Source: Bacteroidota bacterium
GTDB lineage: Bacteria; Bacteroidota; Bacteroidia; Bacteroidales; Bacteroidaceae
NCBI GenBank assembly: GCA_023458215.1
Contig: JAEXAJ010000222.1
Location: forward strand, 1 to 40,720
Direction of reading: 5' to 3'
Length of the DNA stretch: 40,720 nucleotides
Positions 15,989 to 25,318 of this stretch are shown one piece after another. Positions within the stretch are counted from its first letter, which is position 1. Every line of letters begins with the position of its first letter. The notes under the pieces were generated by a model. That model did no database searches. It was not told where the DNA came from and worked only from the letters and a program-made list of their open reading frames with translations. Both the position numbers and the translations under genes were made by a program.

Positions 15989-17139
15989 TTCAAATCAATA
16001 ACCCGGAAGATTGTTGTGGATGTACCGCATGTGCCAATATTTGCAATCACAATGCCATCAGCATGCAACCCGATGCTCTGGGCTTTTTATACCCCACTGT
16101 AAACCAAGATAAATGTACGCAGTGCGGACTATGCGATAAAGTATGTTCATTCAGCGAATCTTATGACAAAAGCTTGAACCTGACACTTCCCCAAGCTTAC
16201 GCGGCTCGTCACAGAGAGATGCAGGAAGTAGAAACCAGCCGAAGTGGCGGTGCTTTTATTGCACTATCCGACTGGGTGTTAGAGCAAGGTGGCGTGGTAT
16301 ATGGAGTGGGGTATGCAGATCACTTTCGAGTGGTACACAAACGGGCAACTACCCGCGAAGAGCGCAATGAGTTTAAAGGGAGCAAATATGTGCAAAGTGA
16401 TTTAGGCGCAACTTTCCGCCAGGTTAAACTCGATTTATCGAAAGGATTACCCGTGCTATTTTCAGGAACTCCTTGTCAAACTTCCGGTTTGAATGCTTAC
16501 CTAAGTAAGCATCTTAAAGAAAAGCTATATTTGATAGATATTGTTTGCCACGGCGTGCCAAGCCCTTATATCTGGAGAGACTATATCGCATTCTTGGAAA
16601 AGAAAGAAGGAAAGCAAATTTCAGCAGTAAACTTTCGGGATAAGGATAAGTTTGGCTGGAAAGCCCATGTTGAATCCTATCATTTTTCGACAAAGAAAAT
16701 ATACAGTAATACATTCACCGATTTATTTCATCAACATTTAATATTGAGATATTCATGTCGCAAGTGTTATTTTACAAATCTGAAACGCCCCTCAGATATC
16801 ACCATTGCAGACTTCTGGGGATGGGAAAAAACAGATCCGCATTTTAATGAGGATGACAAAGGATGCTCATTGATTATTTGTAACACCCTCAAAGGAGAGG
16901 AATGGTTGAGCCATTCTAAAGTTGACTTAATACTAAAGGAAGCACGTTTAGGAGATTGTTTGCAACCCAATTTAGAGCATCCTACTCTTTTCAACACTAA
17001 AAGAAATGAATTTGAACAAGATTATCAAAAAAAAGGTTTCCGTTTCGTGAAGAATAAGTACTACCGAAATAGTTGGAAATATAAAATTAACAAGCGCTTG
17101 GAAAACCTTAAAAAGAAGGTAAAACTCTTTATTGACTAA
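15985..17139 (+). CDS. FrhB-like iron-sulfur oxidoreductase, pair 1
   Basis: Related to the beta subunit of coenzyme F420 hydrogenase (FrhB family), 384 residues. Two 4Fe-4S clusters are seen near the N-terminus (CCGCTACANIC about 10-20, CTQCGLCDKVC about 40-50). Then come the FrhB N domain (SRSGGAFIALSDWVLEQGG) and C domain (FSGTPCQTSGLNAYL, DIVCHGVPSP, ADFWGW). Bacteroides does not make F420, so the substrate differs. Such genes are common partners of polysaccharide pyruvyl transferase genes in glycan loci, as here, with the next gene 3 bp away. Its exact reaction in sugar modification is unknown. Confidence 0.9.
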   Translation: MIQINNPEDCCGCTACANICNHNAISMQPDALGFLYPTVNQDKCTQCGLCDKVCSFSESYDKSLNLTLPQAYAARHREMQEVETSRSGGAFIALSDWVLEQGGVVYGVGYADHFRVVHKRATTREERNEFKGSKYVQSDLGATFRQVKLDLSKGLPVLFSGTPCQTSGLNAYLSKHLKEKLYLIDIVCHGVPSPYIWRDYIAFLEKKEGKQISAVNFRDKDKFGWKAHVESYHFSTKKIYSNTFTDLFHQHLILRYSCRKCYFTNLKRPSDITIADFWGWEKTDPHFNEDDKGCSLIICNTLKGEEWLSHSKVDLILKEARLGDCLQPNLEHPTLFNTKRNEFEQDYQKKGFRFVKNKYYRNSWKYKINKRLENLKKKVKLFID

Positions 17140-17142
17140 CTT

Positions 17143-18225
17143 ATGAAAATAGGCATAATTACATTTCATTGTGCACATAATTACGGTGCGGTTTTACAAT
17201 GCTATGCATTGCAAACTTTTCTTGAACAAGAAAATCAAGACGTAAGGATTATAGACTACAGGCCTTCTTTTCTCATCGATTGTTATAAATGGTTTCAGCC
17301 TTACAGATTTAGAAGCAGAAAACTCTTCACACTGCTACATAAATGTCACAAAGAGCTAGTTCTTTTGAGGTACAGACGAAAAAGATATAACGCTTTCAAC
17401 GAGTTTATCAGCAGCAGATTAAAACTAACTCAAGAAGAGTCCATCTCCAATGAAGCATTCGATTTAATAATTATAGGTAGCGATCAGGTATGGAATATTA
17501 ACCTTACTCAAGGATTCGACCCCAAATACTGGGGAGATTTCTCCAAACCATCCCAAACCCGAATAATAAGCTACGCAGCAAGTATGGAGGAAGATTGGAA
17601 TGAAAAGGAAAAAAAAACGATCCAACACCATCTTGCTAATTTCACAGGAATAAGTGTACGAGAATCCACATTAGCCGCTAAGTTATCTCAAATTTATACC
17701 GAAAAAGAGATTAACACAGTAGTAGATCCTACGCTATTAATCAGTAAAAAAGTATGGGAAGAATTGGCTGTTCCTCCCAAGAGCCAAGAACCTTACTTAC
17801 TTCTATATCAAGTTCGCAACTCGTCCCAAACCTTAGAATTTGCCCAAGCTGTGGCTGCACAAAAAAAGCTCAAGCTAGTTTGCCTTTCAGCCAGAATAGA
17901 TTCGCCTAATTCAAAGGAGTGTATCTCGGCATCACCTAACGAGTTCTTAGGCTACTTCAAATATGCCACTTTTGTCATCTGTAGCTCCTTCCACGGAACA
18001 GTTTTCAGTCTGATTTTCAATAAAAACTTTTATTCCATCAGAATGAATGACGGTAAAGACTCAAGAGTAAACAGCCTATTAGAATCACTCGATATGCTGT
18101 CACGCTTTGTCGATACTGATCATGACACACGGAAGGACAATAGCATTGATTGGGAATTGATTAACAAGAAAATAGAAAGTATCTCTCATTCTTCAAAATC
18201 ATTTTTAAGAGCATACACTTCATGA
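17143..18225 (+). CDS. Polysaccharide pyruvyl transferase family protein, pair 1
   Basis: A 360-residue protein of the WcaK/CsaB superfamily, which can add pyruvate ketals to sugars from phosphoenolpyruvate. Visible landmarks are the start KIGIITFHCAHNYGAVLQCY, IIGSDQVWN near 108-116, VDPTLL near 190 and the C-terminal CSSFHGTVFSLIF near 280-292. It directly follows the FrhB-like gene and overlaps the next glycosyltransferase by ATGA. In FrhB-paired members the pyruvyl transfer is assumed, not shown. Confidence 0.9.
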   Translation: MKIGIITFHCAHNYGAVLQCYALQTFLEQENQDVRIIDYRPSFLIDCYKWFQPYRFRSRKLFTLLHKCHKELVLLRYRRKRYNAFNEFISSRLKLTQEESISNEAFDLIIIGSDQVWNINLTQGFDPKYWGDFSKPSQTRIISYAASMEEDWNEKEKKTIQHHLANFTGISVRESTLAAKLSQIYTEKEINTVVDPTLLISKKVWEELAVPPKSQEPYLLLYQVRNSSQTLEFAQAVAAQKKLKLVCLSARIDSPNSKECISASPNEFLGYFKYATFVICSSFHGTVFSLIFNKNFYSIRMNDGKDSRVNSLLESLDMLSRFVDTDHDTRKDNSIDWELINKKIESISHSSKSFLRAYTS

Positions 18226-19388
18226 AAATATTATACATTGCTTCGGAAACACGTTGGTCCGGAGCTAGCATTGCTTTATTCCATCTCATTCAAGAGCTAC
18301 AATTACATCATCAAATCCATGTTTTACTTCCAAACAGTACAGGACGGCTCTATAAGGAGTTACAAAACTTAAATGTAAAATGTTACCAGACCTCCTACTC
18401 TTTATCCGTCTTTCCTCAACGTGGCAATCTGATACTCCGATCCTACAGGCTATTAAAGAAAATAATAATAAATCGACGAGCTGAAAATTATTTAAAAGAA
18501 ATCATTGAGAACATAAGTCCTGATATTGTACACAATAATGTAGGTCCCCTAGACCTTTCTCTGCGCCTTTGCAAGGAGAAAAATATTATTCATGTGTGGC
18601 ACCAACGCGAATATCAAAATAAAGACTTCAACATGACTTTCTTTCCAAGTACTCATTGTTTCAGGAAAAAAATACATAGCGATGGTAACTATAACATAGC
18701 CATTACCAAAGGTGTGTTTTCGCATTGGAAGCTCAGAAACGTCGATAGAGTGATATATGATGGAGTAATTGACACAGCTAAACACCCATCCAAAGGAGCA
18801 CATACTCAGAAAGAAAACTATTTCTTATTTGTTGGACGAATAGAACCTGCCAAAGGTCTTGATATGCTTCTTACGGCCTTCAGCAGATTTTTCGAAAATG
18901 AAAAGGACTTCAAACTGCTCATTGTAGGTTCATTCTGTAAAGATGAGTACTTCAATCATTGCATGTCAATTATCAACCAGCACAAGATGGACACTTCTGT
19001 TTCTTTTTTAGGAGAAAAAGATAATGTTTACTCTATAATGTCCAAAGCAACCGCATTGGTAGTGCCCAGTCGTTTTGAGGGCTTCGGCTTCATTACAGCC
19101 GAAGCAATGTATAACGATTGTTTGGTTATAGGAAGAAACACCGGAGGAACCAAAGAACAGTTTGACAACGGAATAAGTCTGACGGGAGCCAACATAGGAC
19201 TCAGCTTTGAAACGATTGATGACTTGGAAAAAAGATTGAATGAAGCTGCTTCATTAGATACTACCGAAATAAGGGAAAGAGCATTTAAAGTTGTCTCGGA
19301 AAACTACACTACGGTAATAAATGCCCAAAACATTGAGAATTTTTATCAAGACATATTACAACAGCACATTTCCAAAAGAGATAAATAA
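18222..19388 (+). CDS. Glycosyltransferase family 4
   Basis: A 388-residue GT-B enzyme acting on the cytoplasmic face of the inner membrane. The N-terminal acceptor domain (MKILYIASETRWSGASIALF) is followed by a GT1/4 donor domain: FVGRIEPAKGLDMLL near 200-215 and the EX7E-type motif within PSRFEGFGFITAEAM near 283-298. The donor sugar is not readable. It overlaps the preceding gene by 4 bp, so the two are translationally coupled. Confidence 0.9.
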   Translation: MKILYIASETRWSGASIALFHLIQELQLHHQIHVLLPNSTGRLYKELQNLNVKCYQTSYSLSVFPQRGNLILRSYRLLKKIIINRRAENYLKEIIENISPDIVHNNVGPLDLSLRLCKEKNIIHVWHQREYQNKDFNMTFFPSTHCFRKKIHSDGNYNIAITKGVFSHWKLRNVDRVIYDGVIDTAKHPSKGAHTQKENYFLFVGRIEPAKGLDMLLTAFSRFFENEKDFKLLIVGSFCKDEYFNHCMSIINQHKMDTSVSFLGEKDNVYSIMSKATALVVPSRFEGFGFITAEAMYNDCLVIGRNTGGTKEQFDNGISLTGANIGLSFETIDDLEKRLNEAASLDTTEIRERAFKVVSENYTTVINAQNIENFYQDILQQHISKRDK

Positions 19389-19432
19389 CCATACAAACAC
19401 AGTACAAGCAAGCAACTGGATATAAGAATACC

Positions 19433-20716
19433 ATGCAAAAAGCAATACTATATTTATACATAGCAACAATTTTCTATGCTATTTTTTACGGTGCAAGAGC
19501 TTGGTTTACTTGGAATATAAACGGACCTTATGTAAATCTGGCTTTATTCATTATTATCCTTAGCTTTTTCTTTCAGAAAAAATTTAGAACACAAATATCA
19601 CCTAATAATATAATTGCATTCGGAATCTTATTGTTATCTTACGTAACCACAAGTGACATGTCTATAAATGGAATGCTGAATATAATTTTCATTTTATGTG
19701 TTAGCTGTTCTGTTTTTCTTTTACCGCATTGCTACATACGCAAGTTATTCTATACCATCCAGAATATTTTATTTTATCTATTAATACCAGCCATCATTTT
19801 ACATATCATACTTTTAATCGTAAACATCCCTTCAATCTCCATCATTTCACATCCGTCTTCTGACAATTACGTATACTTTAATTACTTATTTCTTATAAAA
19901 AATCACATCATATACAATAATCGTTTTTGCGGTTTCTGTTTGGAGCCGGGAAATATGGCCGCTTTGTGCTGTTTCATGCTATATATTGACAACTTTGATC
20001 TAAAAAACAGAAAGAATTTCATTCTGATCTTGGCCGTATTACTTTCTTTATCATTAGCAGGATATATATTACTCATATTAGGATATATGTTTAGCCATGT
20101 AACAAACATAAAAAGCATAATAAAGAAAGTCATACAAATTCTCATTATTATCCTAGCATTCTATTACATATCAACCACATATAATGATGGGAAAAACATT
20201 ATAAATGAAACAATCATTGAACGGCTAACCCCGGACAAAGAAAAAGGTATCGCGGGAAATAACCGTGTAACCAAAGTTGTAGATGACTATTATGAAGAGT
20301 TTGTAAAGAGTAATTATTTACTATTGGGCTATGGTAATGAGAAATTCGAAAAAATACGAAAACAAGAATTATATTGGATAGCCGCCGGATATAAACCTTT
20401 CATAATGCAATACGGCCTATTACGCTTAATCGGAGTTATCGCATTTTATTTCATTATTGCGTTCAACTCAAAAAACAGATTCTATTCCATGGGATTTTTT
20501 ACTATAATAGTTTTATACTCAACAAGCGTAACAGAACTCTTTTCTTATATGTGGATTACTTTATTTCTAATTGGAATAAAAATGAATCAAACAAAGCAGA
20601 AAAGAAGACTTATGAAATTACCTCAAACAAAATTCAAACAAACCAATCCCAAATTTTCAGAAATACGCACTCACTCTTTTAAACAACATTCAATATATAA
20701 ACAACATTCAATATAA
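19433..20716 (+). CDS. Wzy-like O-antigen/capsule polymerase
   Basis: A 427-residue, strongly hydrophobic protein with about 10-12 membrane segments and one larger hydrophilic loop (about 255-320, NDGKNIINETIIERLTPDKE and the RVTKVVDDYYEEF stretch), the layout of Wzy polymerases. The short RFCGFCLEPGNMAAL motif near 163-177 resembles the E-x-G region of Bacteroides polymerases. It is the only polymerase candidate in the locus. The last residues come from an 18-bp tandem duplication (KQHSIYKQHSI) and extend the cytoplasmic tail. Assignment rests on topology and context, because Wzy proteins share little sequence. Confidence 0.82.
   Translation: MQKAILYLYIATIFYAIFYGARAWFTWNINGPYVNLALFIIILSFFFQKKFRTQISPNNIIAFGILLLSYVTTSDMSINGMLNIIFILCVSCSVFLLPHCYIRKLFYTIQNILFYLLIPAIILHIILLIVNIPSISIISHPSSDNYVYFNYLFLIKNHIIYNNRFCGFCLEPGNMAALCCFMLYIDNFDLKNRKNFILILAVLLSLSLAGYILLILGYMFSHVTNIKSIIKKVIQILIIILAFYYISTTYNDGKNIINETIIERLTPDKEKGIAGNNRVTKVVDDYYEEFVKSNYLLLGYGNEKFEKIRKQELYWIAAGYKPFIMQYGLLRLIGVIAFYFIIAFNSKNRFYSMGFFTIIVLYSTSVTELFSYMWITLFLIGIKMNQTKQKRRLMKLPQTKFKQTNPKFSEIRTHSFKQHSIYKQHSI
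20680..20715 (+). repeat. 18-bp perfect tandem repeat at the wzy 3' end
   Basis: Positions 20680-20697 and 20698-20715 are identical (TAAACAACATTCAATATA). The frame is kept, so six codons are duplicated just before the stop. Confidence 0.9.
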
Positions 20717-20724
20717 ACAATAGC

Positions 20725-21828
20725 ATGAAGATTATAGCATTTTATCTTCCTCAGTTCCACCCATTCAAAGAGAATGACGAATGGTGGGGAAAGGGATTTA
20801 CAGAATGGACTAATGTAGGAAAAGCCCGCAAAATATATCCCGGACATTACCAACCAAGAGTTCCAGCCGATCTAGGTTATTATGATTTACGACTCCCCGA
20901 AGTAAGAGAGCAGCAAGCTCAAATGGCCAAAGATTATGGTATATCAGCTTTTTGCTATTATCATTATTGGTTTGGAAATGATAAGCAACTAATGGAAAAA
21001 CCATTAGAAGAAGTTATACGCCTACAAAAGCCTGATTTCCCTTTCTGCCTATGTTGGGCCAATCATTCATGGGAAAATAAAAACTGGAATCCTTCCGCAC
21101 TGAAGATGAAGAGCAAACTTCTTATCGAACAAAAGTATCCGGGACTAGAGGATTCTGAAAAAATGTTTTACACTTTACTTAGTGCTTTTAAAGATAAGAG
21201 GTATTTGAAAGTAAATAATCAATTAGTTTATATGATATATAGAGCTGACTCCCTACCCTATTACAAAGAATTTTGTGAATTGTGGAATAAGCTCGCTAAA
21301 GAAAATGGACTGAGCGGCTTTTACTTCATATCAAACGTGCAATCCGAAAATTTATTAGAACATCCCGCAAATAAATACATGGATGCAAATGCATTGTGCA
21401 ATATGAATACAATCTTTGGTAATAGAACACAAAATACGATATTAATGAAAATATCAAAGCTCATTCATTTCCCTGTTAGAATTATAACATATAAGAAAGC
21501 TATCAAGTATTTAATCAGCGATAAACATAAAAACAACAAGATTTATCCTGTTATCCTTCCAAATTGGGATCACTCTCCGCGCTTAGGATACATGGGAACA
21601 ATTTATCACAATTCCACGCCTGAGTTATTTAAGAAGCTAATTAAAAAAGCTATTGGAGTAATAAAAGGAAAACCCAAAGAAGATCAAATAATATTTATCA
21701 AATCATGGAATGAATGGGCTGAAGGGAATTATCTAGAGCCAGATCTCAAATTTGGTAAAAGATATCTTGAAGTAATAAAAGAAGCTATACAAGAAAGCGT
21801 AATAGAAAATCCATCGATTTTAGAATAA
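20725..21828 (+). CDS. WbsX-type glycosyltransferase (GH99-like fold)
   Basis: A 367-residue member of the WbsX family found in O-antigen and capsule loci. The family signature is clear from the start: IAFYLPQFHPFKENDEWWGK, GFTEWTNV, QPRVPADLGYYDLR, GISAFCYYHYWF and CWANHSWE. The C-terminus has SWNEWAEGNYLEPD. It resembles glycoside hydrolase family 99 folds, but its setting in biosynthesis loci suggests a transferase or glycan-modifying role. Enzymatic proof is scarce. It starts 8 bp after wzy. Confidence 0.9.
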   Translation: MKIIAFYLPQFHPFKENDEWWGKGFTEWTNVGKARKIYPGHYQPRVPADLGYYDLRLPEVREQQAQMAKDYGISAFCYYHYWFGNDKQLMEKPLEEVIRLQKPDFPFCLCWANHSWENKNWNPSALKMKSKLLIEQKYPGLEDSEKMFYTLLSAFKDKRYLKVNNQLVYMIYRADSLPYYKEFCELWNKLAKENGLSGFYFISNVQSENLLEHPANKYMDANALCNMNTIFGNRTQNTILMKISKLIHFPVRIITYKKAIKYLISDKHKNNKIYPVILPNWDHSPRLGYMGTIYHNSTPELFKKLIKKAIGVIKGKPKEDQIIFIKSWNEWAEGNYLEPDLKFGKRYLEVIKEAIQESVIENPSILE

Positions 21829-21838
21829 AAAAAGTCTT

Positions 21839-22933
21839 ATGAAAAAAATACAATGGCTAACTGATGCTTGTTTTATAGATGTTGATTTACCAATCGTACC
21901 CGAACTATCCAAATATTATAATATAACCTGGTACATTGTTTTACATAAGAAAGACCAAATAGACTATAAAGCATTAATAAAAAAACAGTGTAACAATATA
22001 AAAAATAATATCGAGTTTATATACATTCAAAATCGTATAAGTAATCCTCTCATTCTAAATGAGTATATGAAAATAATACGTAAAACCCAAACCAAAGATG
22101 CAGACATCATATATTATAATATAACAGGCATTCCTTATCTGTTTTCAGCATTCTACCCCTTCATTAATAAAAAGAAAACAATCATAGCTCTACATAATGT
22201 AACCACTCCGAAAGGAGCATCTCTTTATCATTTAGCCAAAGCATATACATGGTTCACCCGCAAAGTATTCTCCAACTTTCATGTGTTTTCTCAAAATCAA
22301 TTCAATTTACTAAATCAAATAACTTATAACAAGAATATACTATATGCACCTTTAGCATTGAAAGATTTTGGAGAATCAAATACCTTGAAAGCAAGCTTGG
22401 TCACTTTCCTTTTCTTTGGTTACATACGAGAGTATAAGAGAGTAGATATACTAATAAAGGCAGCGCAACGTGCCTACGAACAAACACATAAACTTTTTAA
22501 AGTATCCATTGCAGGAAGCTGCAATAACTGGTCGGCATATCAAGCATTGATACAATATCCTCAATTATTTGATTTGAATATTCGTTCAATATCCAACGAG
22601 GAAATTCCAAATATCTTCGGTTCGGCCCACTATTTTGTCATGCCCTATCAAAGTATAGCACAAAGCGGAGCTATGGCTGTTAGTTTACATTACAATTTGC
22701 CAATCATAGCATCCGACCTGCCGACCTTCCGCGAGTTCATAGAAGATGGAGAGAATGGATATTTCATGAAAAGAAACGATGTAGAAAGTCTTTCTCAAAT
22801 AATGATTAATGTACTTGAAGAGGGGACTGCTAGTTATCAAGAAATGTGTCAGAAGCAGAAAGAATTTGTAAACAAAAAACTTTCTTTAGAGAGCATCATA
22901 CAGAAGTATCAAAATTACTTTGATAATCTATAA
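21839..22933 (+). CDS. Glycosyltransferase, GT4-like
   Basis: A 364-residue GT-B-type protein. The N-terminal half is divergent and AT-rich. The donor domain is clearer: FLFFGYIREYKRVDILIKAA near 184-203, then VMPYQSIAQSGAMAVSLHYN near 267-287 and PTFREFIEDGENGYF. The glutamates of the EX7E motif are partly replaced here (SIAQSGAMAVS), as in some Bacteroides glycan GTs, so activity should be treated as likely, not certain. Sugar specificity unknown. Confidence 0.85.
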   Translation: MKKIQWLTDACFIDVDLPIVPELSKYYNITWYIVLHKKDQIDYKALIKKQCNNIKNNIEFIYIQNRISNPLILNEYMKIIRKTQTKDADIIYYNITGIPYLFSAFYPFINKKKTIIALHNVTTPKGASLYHLAKAYTWFTRKVFSNFHVFSQNQFNLLNQITYNKNILYAPLALKDFGESNTLKASLVTFLFFGYIREYKRVDILIKAAQRAYEQTHKLFKVSIAGSCNNWSAYQALIQYPQLFDLNIRSISNEEIPNIFGSAHYFVMPYQSIAQSGAMAVSLHYNLPIIASDLPTFREFIEDGENGYFMKRNDVESLSQIMINVLEEGTASYQEMCQKQKEFVNKKLSLESIIQKYQNYFDNL

Positions 22934-22944
22934 CTACTAAGTAC

Positions 22945-24123
22945 ATGTCAGACCTGCCTATACTAGCATCCCTTCAAGCATGTACCGGTTGCATGGCTTG
23001 CATTGATATATGTCCCAAGCATGCGTTAAAGCCTCGAATGCACGAAGATGGCCATTTCTATGTTACTCTGAATCAAGACAATTGCATCAAATGCTTAAAG
23101 TGTGAAAAGGTTTGTAAGGATAGTCGATCGAATTACGGATGCAATGATCTTTCATTGTCAACTCCTTATGCAGCTTGGGCCAGAAAAAAAGAGTATCGCA
23201 AAGCAGGAACATCCGGAGGTGTATTTGCAGCTATTGCTGAATGGATTTTATCAGAAGGAGGAATTGTTATTGGTGCCAAACTCAATACTAATTCGTGTTC
23301 TCATACAGTAATTAGTCATATTGAAGATATACAATCACTGCAAGGATCAAAGTATATGCAAAGTAATACGGAAGGAATATATAGACAAATTGCTGCCCAT
23401 TTAAAAAACAGAAAAGTATTATTCACTGGTTTAGGGTGCCAAGTCTCTGCGGTAATTGCCTTCTTCAACACTCATCCCCATAAAGAAAACCTTTATACTG
23501 CTGATTTAGTTTGTGGAGGAGTCCCTTCTTCCTTACTAATTAATCAGTACATCATAAATAACCCTAACATAGAGAAGATTAGTTCTTTTCGTACCAAGTC
23601 TGTTTATGAATTAAAAGGTTGGATAAACGCCAAAGAAGTATGTCTCAAAAATCGACCACTTCCTCTTTATGGCTTCTTCTTCGGAATGACAAATCGATAT
23701 TCTTGCTCCAATTGCCAACATGCATTCACACATCGCAAATCAGACTTTACATTAGGAGATTTATGGCAAGACGAAGATTTTCCTAATGAACACGAAAATG
23801 GCATTTCATTATTAATATGCCACAATGAGAAAGCCAAGCATATTATGCTCGCATCTGATATTGAATATTCAGAGACCAAATGGGAAAAAGTACTGCCAGC
23901 CAATCAAAGAATAGCAAATGGAAAAAGAAAAATATATTGGCAGCGAAAATATATTTCAAGTCTATTCAAGCTTCTATCTTATAGGCAAATAAATAAACTA
24001 TATGCTTTAAGTATCAAACCTTATGACCTGATTTGGTTTGCATACAAGGTTATATTATATACCAAGCTGAAGTTGGAAAAAAGACAGTCGACCCAATTAA
24101 TAAAAAAAATACTAGAACAATGA
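22945..24123 (+). CDS. FrhB-like iron-sulfur oxidoreductase, pair 2
   Basis: A 392-residue second copy of the FrhB-like family. It keeps two ferredoxin-type clusters (CTGCMACIDIC about 13-23, CIKCLKCEKVC about 49-59), the SGGVFAAIAEWILSEGG region, the FTGLGCQVSAV site and ADLVCGGVPS, with a late cysteine pair (YSCSNC). Sequence differs enough from the first copy to point to separate origins rather than a recent duplication. It overlaps the following pyruvyl-transferase-like gene by ATGA, like a fixed two-gene module. Confidence 0.9.
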   Translation: MSDLPILASLQACTGCMACIDICPKHALKPRMHEDGHFYVTLNQDNCIKCLKCEKVCKDSRSNYGCNDLSLSTPYAAWARKKEYRKAGTSGGVFAAIAEWILSEGGIVIGAKLNTNSCSHTVISHIEDIQSLQGSKYMQSNTEGIYRQIAAHLKNRKVLFTGLGCQVSAVIAFFNTHPHKENLYTADLVCGGVPSSLLINQYIINNPNIEKISSFRTKSVYELKGWINAKEVCLKNRPLPLYGFFFGMTNRYSCSNCQHAFTHRKSDFTLGDLWQDEDFPNEHENGISLLICHNEKAKHIMLASDIEYSETKWEKVLPANQRIANGKRKIYWQRKYISSLFKLLSYRQINKLYALSIKPYDLIWFAYKVILYTKLKLEKRQSTQLIKKILEQ

Positions 24124-25271
24124 AGATACTAATCATTACTTATTATAAAGAAACAAATCCCGGTACCTTTTTGCAAGCTTATGCTGTTCAATATTCACTG
24201 CATATTAGATTCCCTGATGCAGAAATCACTTACCTTAACTACACTAAAAACATTAAAGAATGTGGTTCAGTTAGCCCCAGTAATATACCTTCAATGTCAT
24301 TCATGCATAAGGTTAAACACATTATTGCATTAAAATATCGGAACAAGCTCTTTCAGCAAGCTCAAAAAAAGAATTTCAATCAAGGAAAAATAAAATTCGA
24401 TCTATACCCTACTGCAGAGCAAGAAAGTCTTTTTATTGACTATGCTAATCAGTTTGATTATGTAGTCATTGGAAGCGATACTATCTTGGAGTCATTGGAA
24501 ATAAATAACAATATAGGAGTAATGTGGCCATCGACCGCCATTAAAGCTAAGAAAATTTATTTTGCAGCTAGTGCGGACAGCGCCAAAAATATTTATCAAA
24601 AAACACACTTATTTGAAAACATCAAAACAAGAATAGTAGATTTCGCCCAAATTGGTTTACGAGACAATGTTACTCTCTCTCTTTTTGAAAAGAATATAGG
24701 AGTACCTAAACATCTACTAATCAAACAAGCTGATCCAACAATTTTCTTACCTTTAAATATCTTTCAAATTTCTTCCAGCAAAACGGCAAAGTTACCTAAA
24801 CATGGCAAAGTTATTTTTTATCATTTTGATAGAAGATTCAAATATAGAGAGATTTTAGCAAATCTATTAAAAGCTAAAGGTTACTATCTAATTACAACAG
24901 AATACGACCCCAATTGCAATCATTCTTTTCGTGCTCTCACACCTTTTGAATGGGGGGCAATTTTCAGACATTGCAACTATGTTCTTACTGAGCGCTTTCA
25001 TGATACCATATTTTCAATGCGCCATGGAGTACCTGTTATTACAGTAGATTGGAATATGGATGTACTAAATATCAACGGAGAATCTAAACGTCTTTCAATA
25101 TTGAAAGACTTTGATTGTCAGGAAAACTACATTTCCATTTCAACTGAAGACGATTTAGATTTGATCCTCAAAAAAATATCATCACAAGACACTACAAAAT
25201 TCAAGAAGAAAACTGATATGATATTAAAGGATATGGAGCAACAAGCCTACACCACACTCTACCAAATTTAA
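24120..25271 (+). CDS. Polysaccharide pyruvyl transferase family protein, pair 2
   Basis: A 383-residue WcaK-like protein. The chosen ATG at 24120 gives the family start (MKILIITYYKETNPGTFLQA) and the ATGA overlap. An in-frame ATG at 24033 would lie inside the preceding gene. Landmarks are VIGSDTILE near 117-125, LRDN, ADPTIFL, and ERFHDTIFSMRHGVPVI near 294-310. Compared with the first copy, the GSDQVWN motif has become GSDTILE, so the active site may differ. Confidence 0.88.
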   Translation: MKILIITYYKETNPGTFLQAYAVQYSLHIRFPDAEITYLNYTKNIKECGSVSPSNIPSMSFMHKVKHIIALKYRNKLFQQAQKKNFNQGKIKFDLYPTAEQESLFIDYANQFDYVVIGSDTILESLEINNNIGVMWPSTAIKAKKIYFAASADSAKNIYQKTHLFENIKTRIVDFAQIGLRDNVTLSLFEKNIGVPKHLLIKQADPTIFLPLNIFQISSSKTAKLPKHGKVIFYHFDRRFKYREILANLLKAKGYYLITTEYDPNCNHSFRALTPFEWGAIFRHCNYVLTERFHDTIFSMRHGVPVITVDWNMDVLNINGESKRLSILKDFDCQENYISISTEDDLDLILKKISSQDTTKFKKKTDMILKDMEQQAYTTLYQI

Positions 25272-25318
25272 TAAGATACAGTTCATAAGTGACCATAACA
25301 CGAGAATTCATAATCTAT

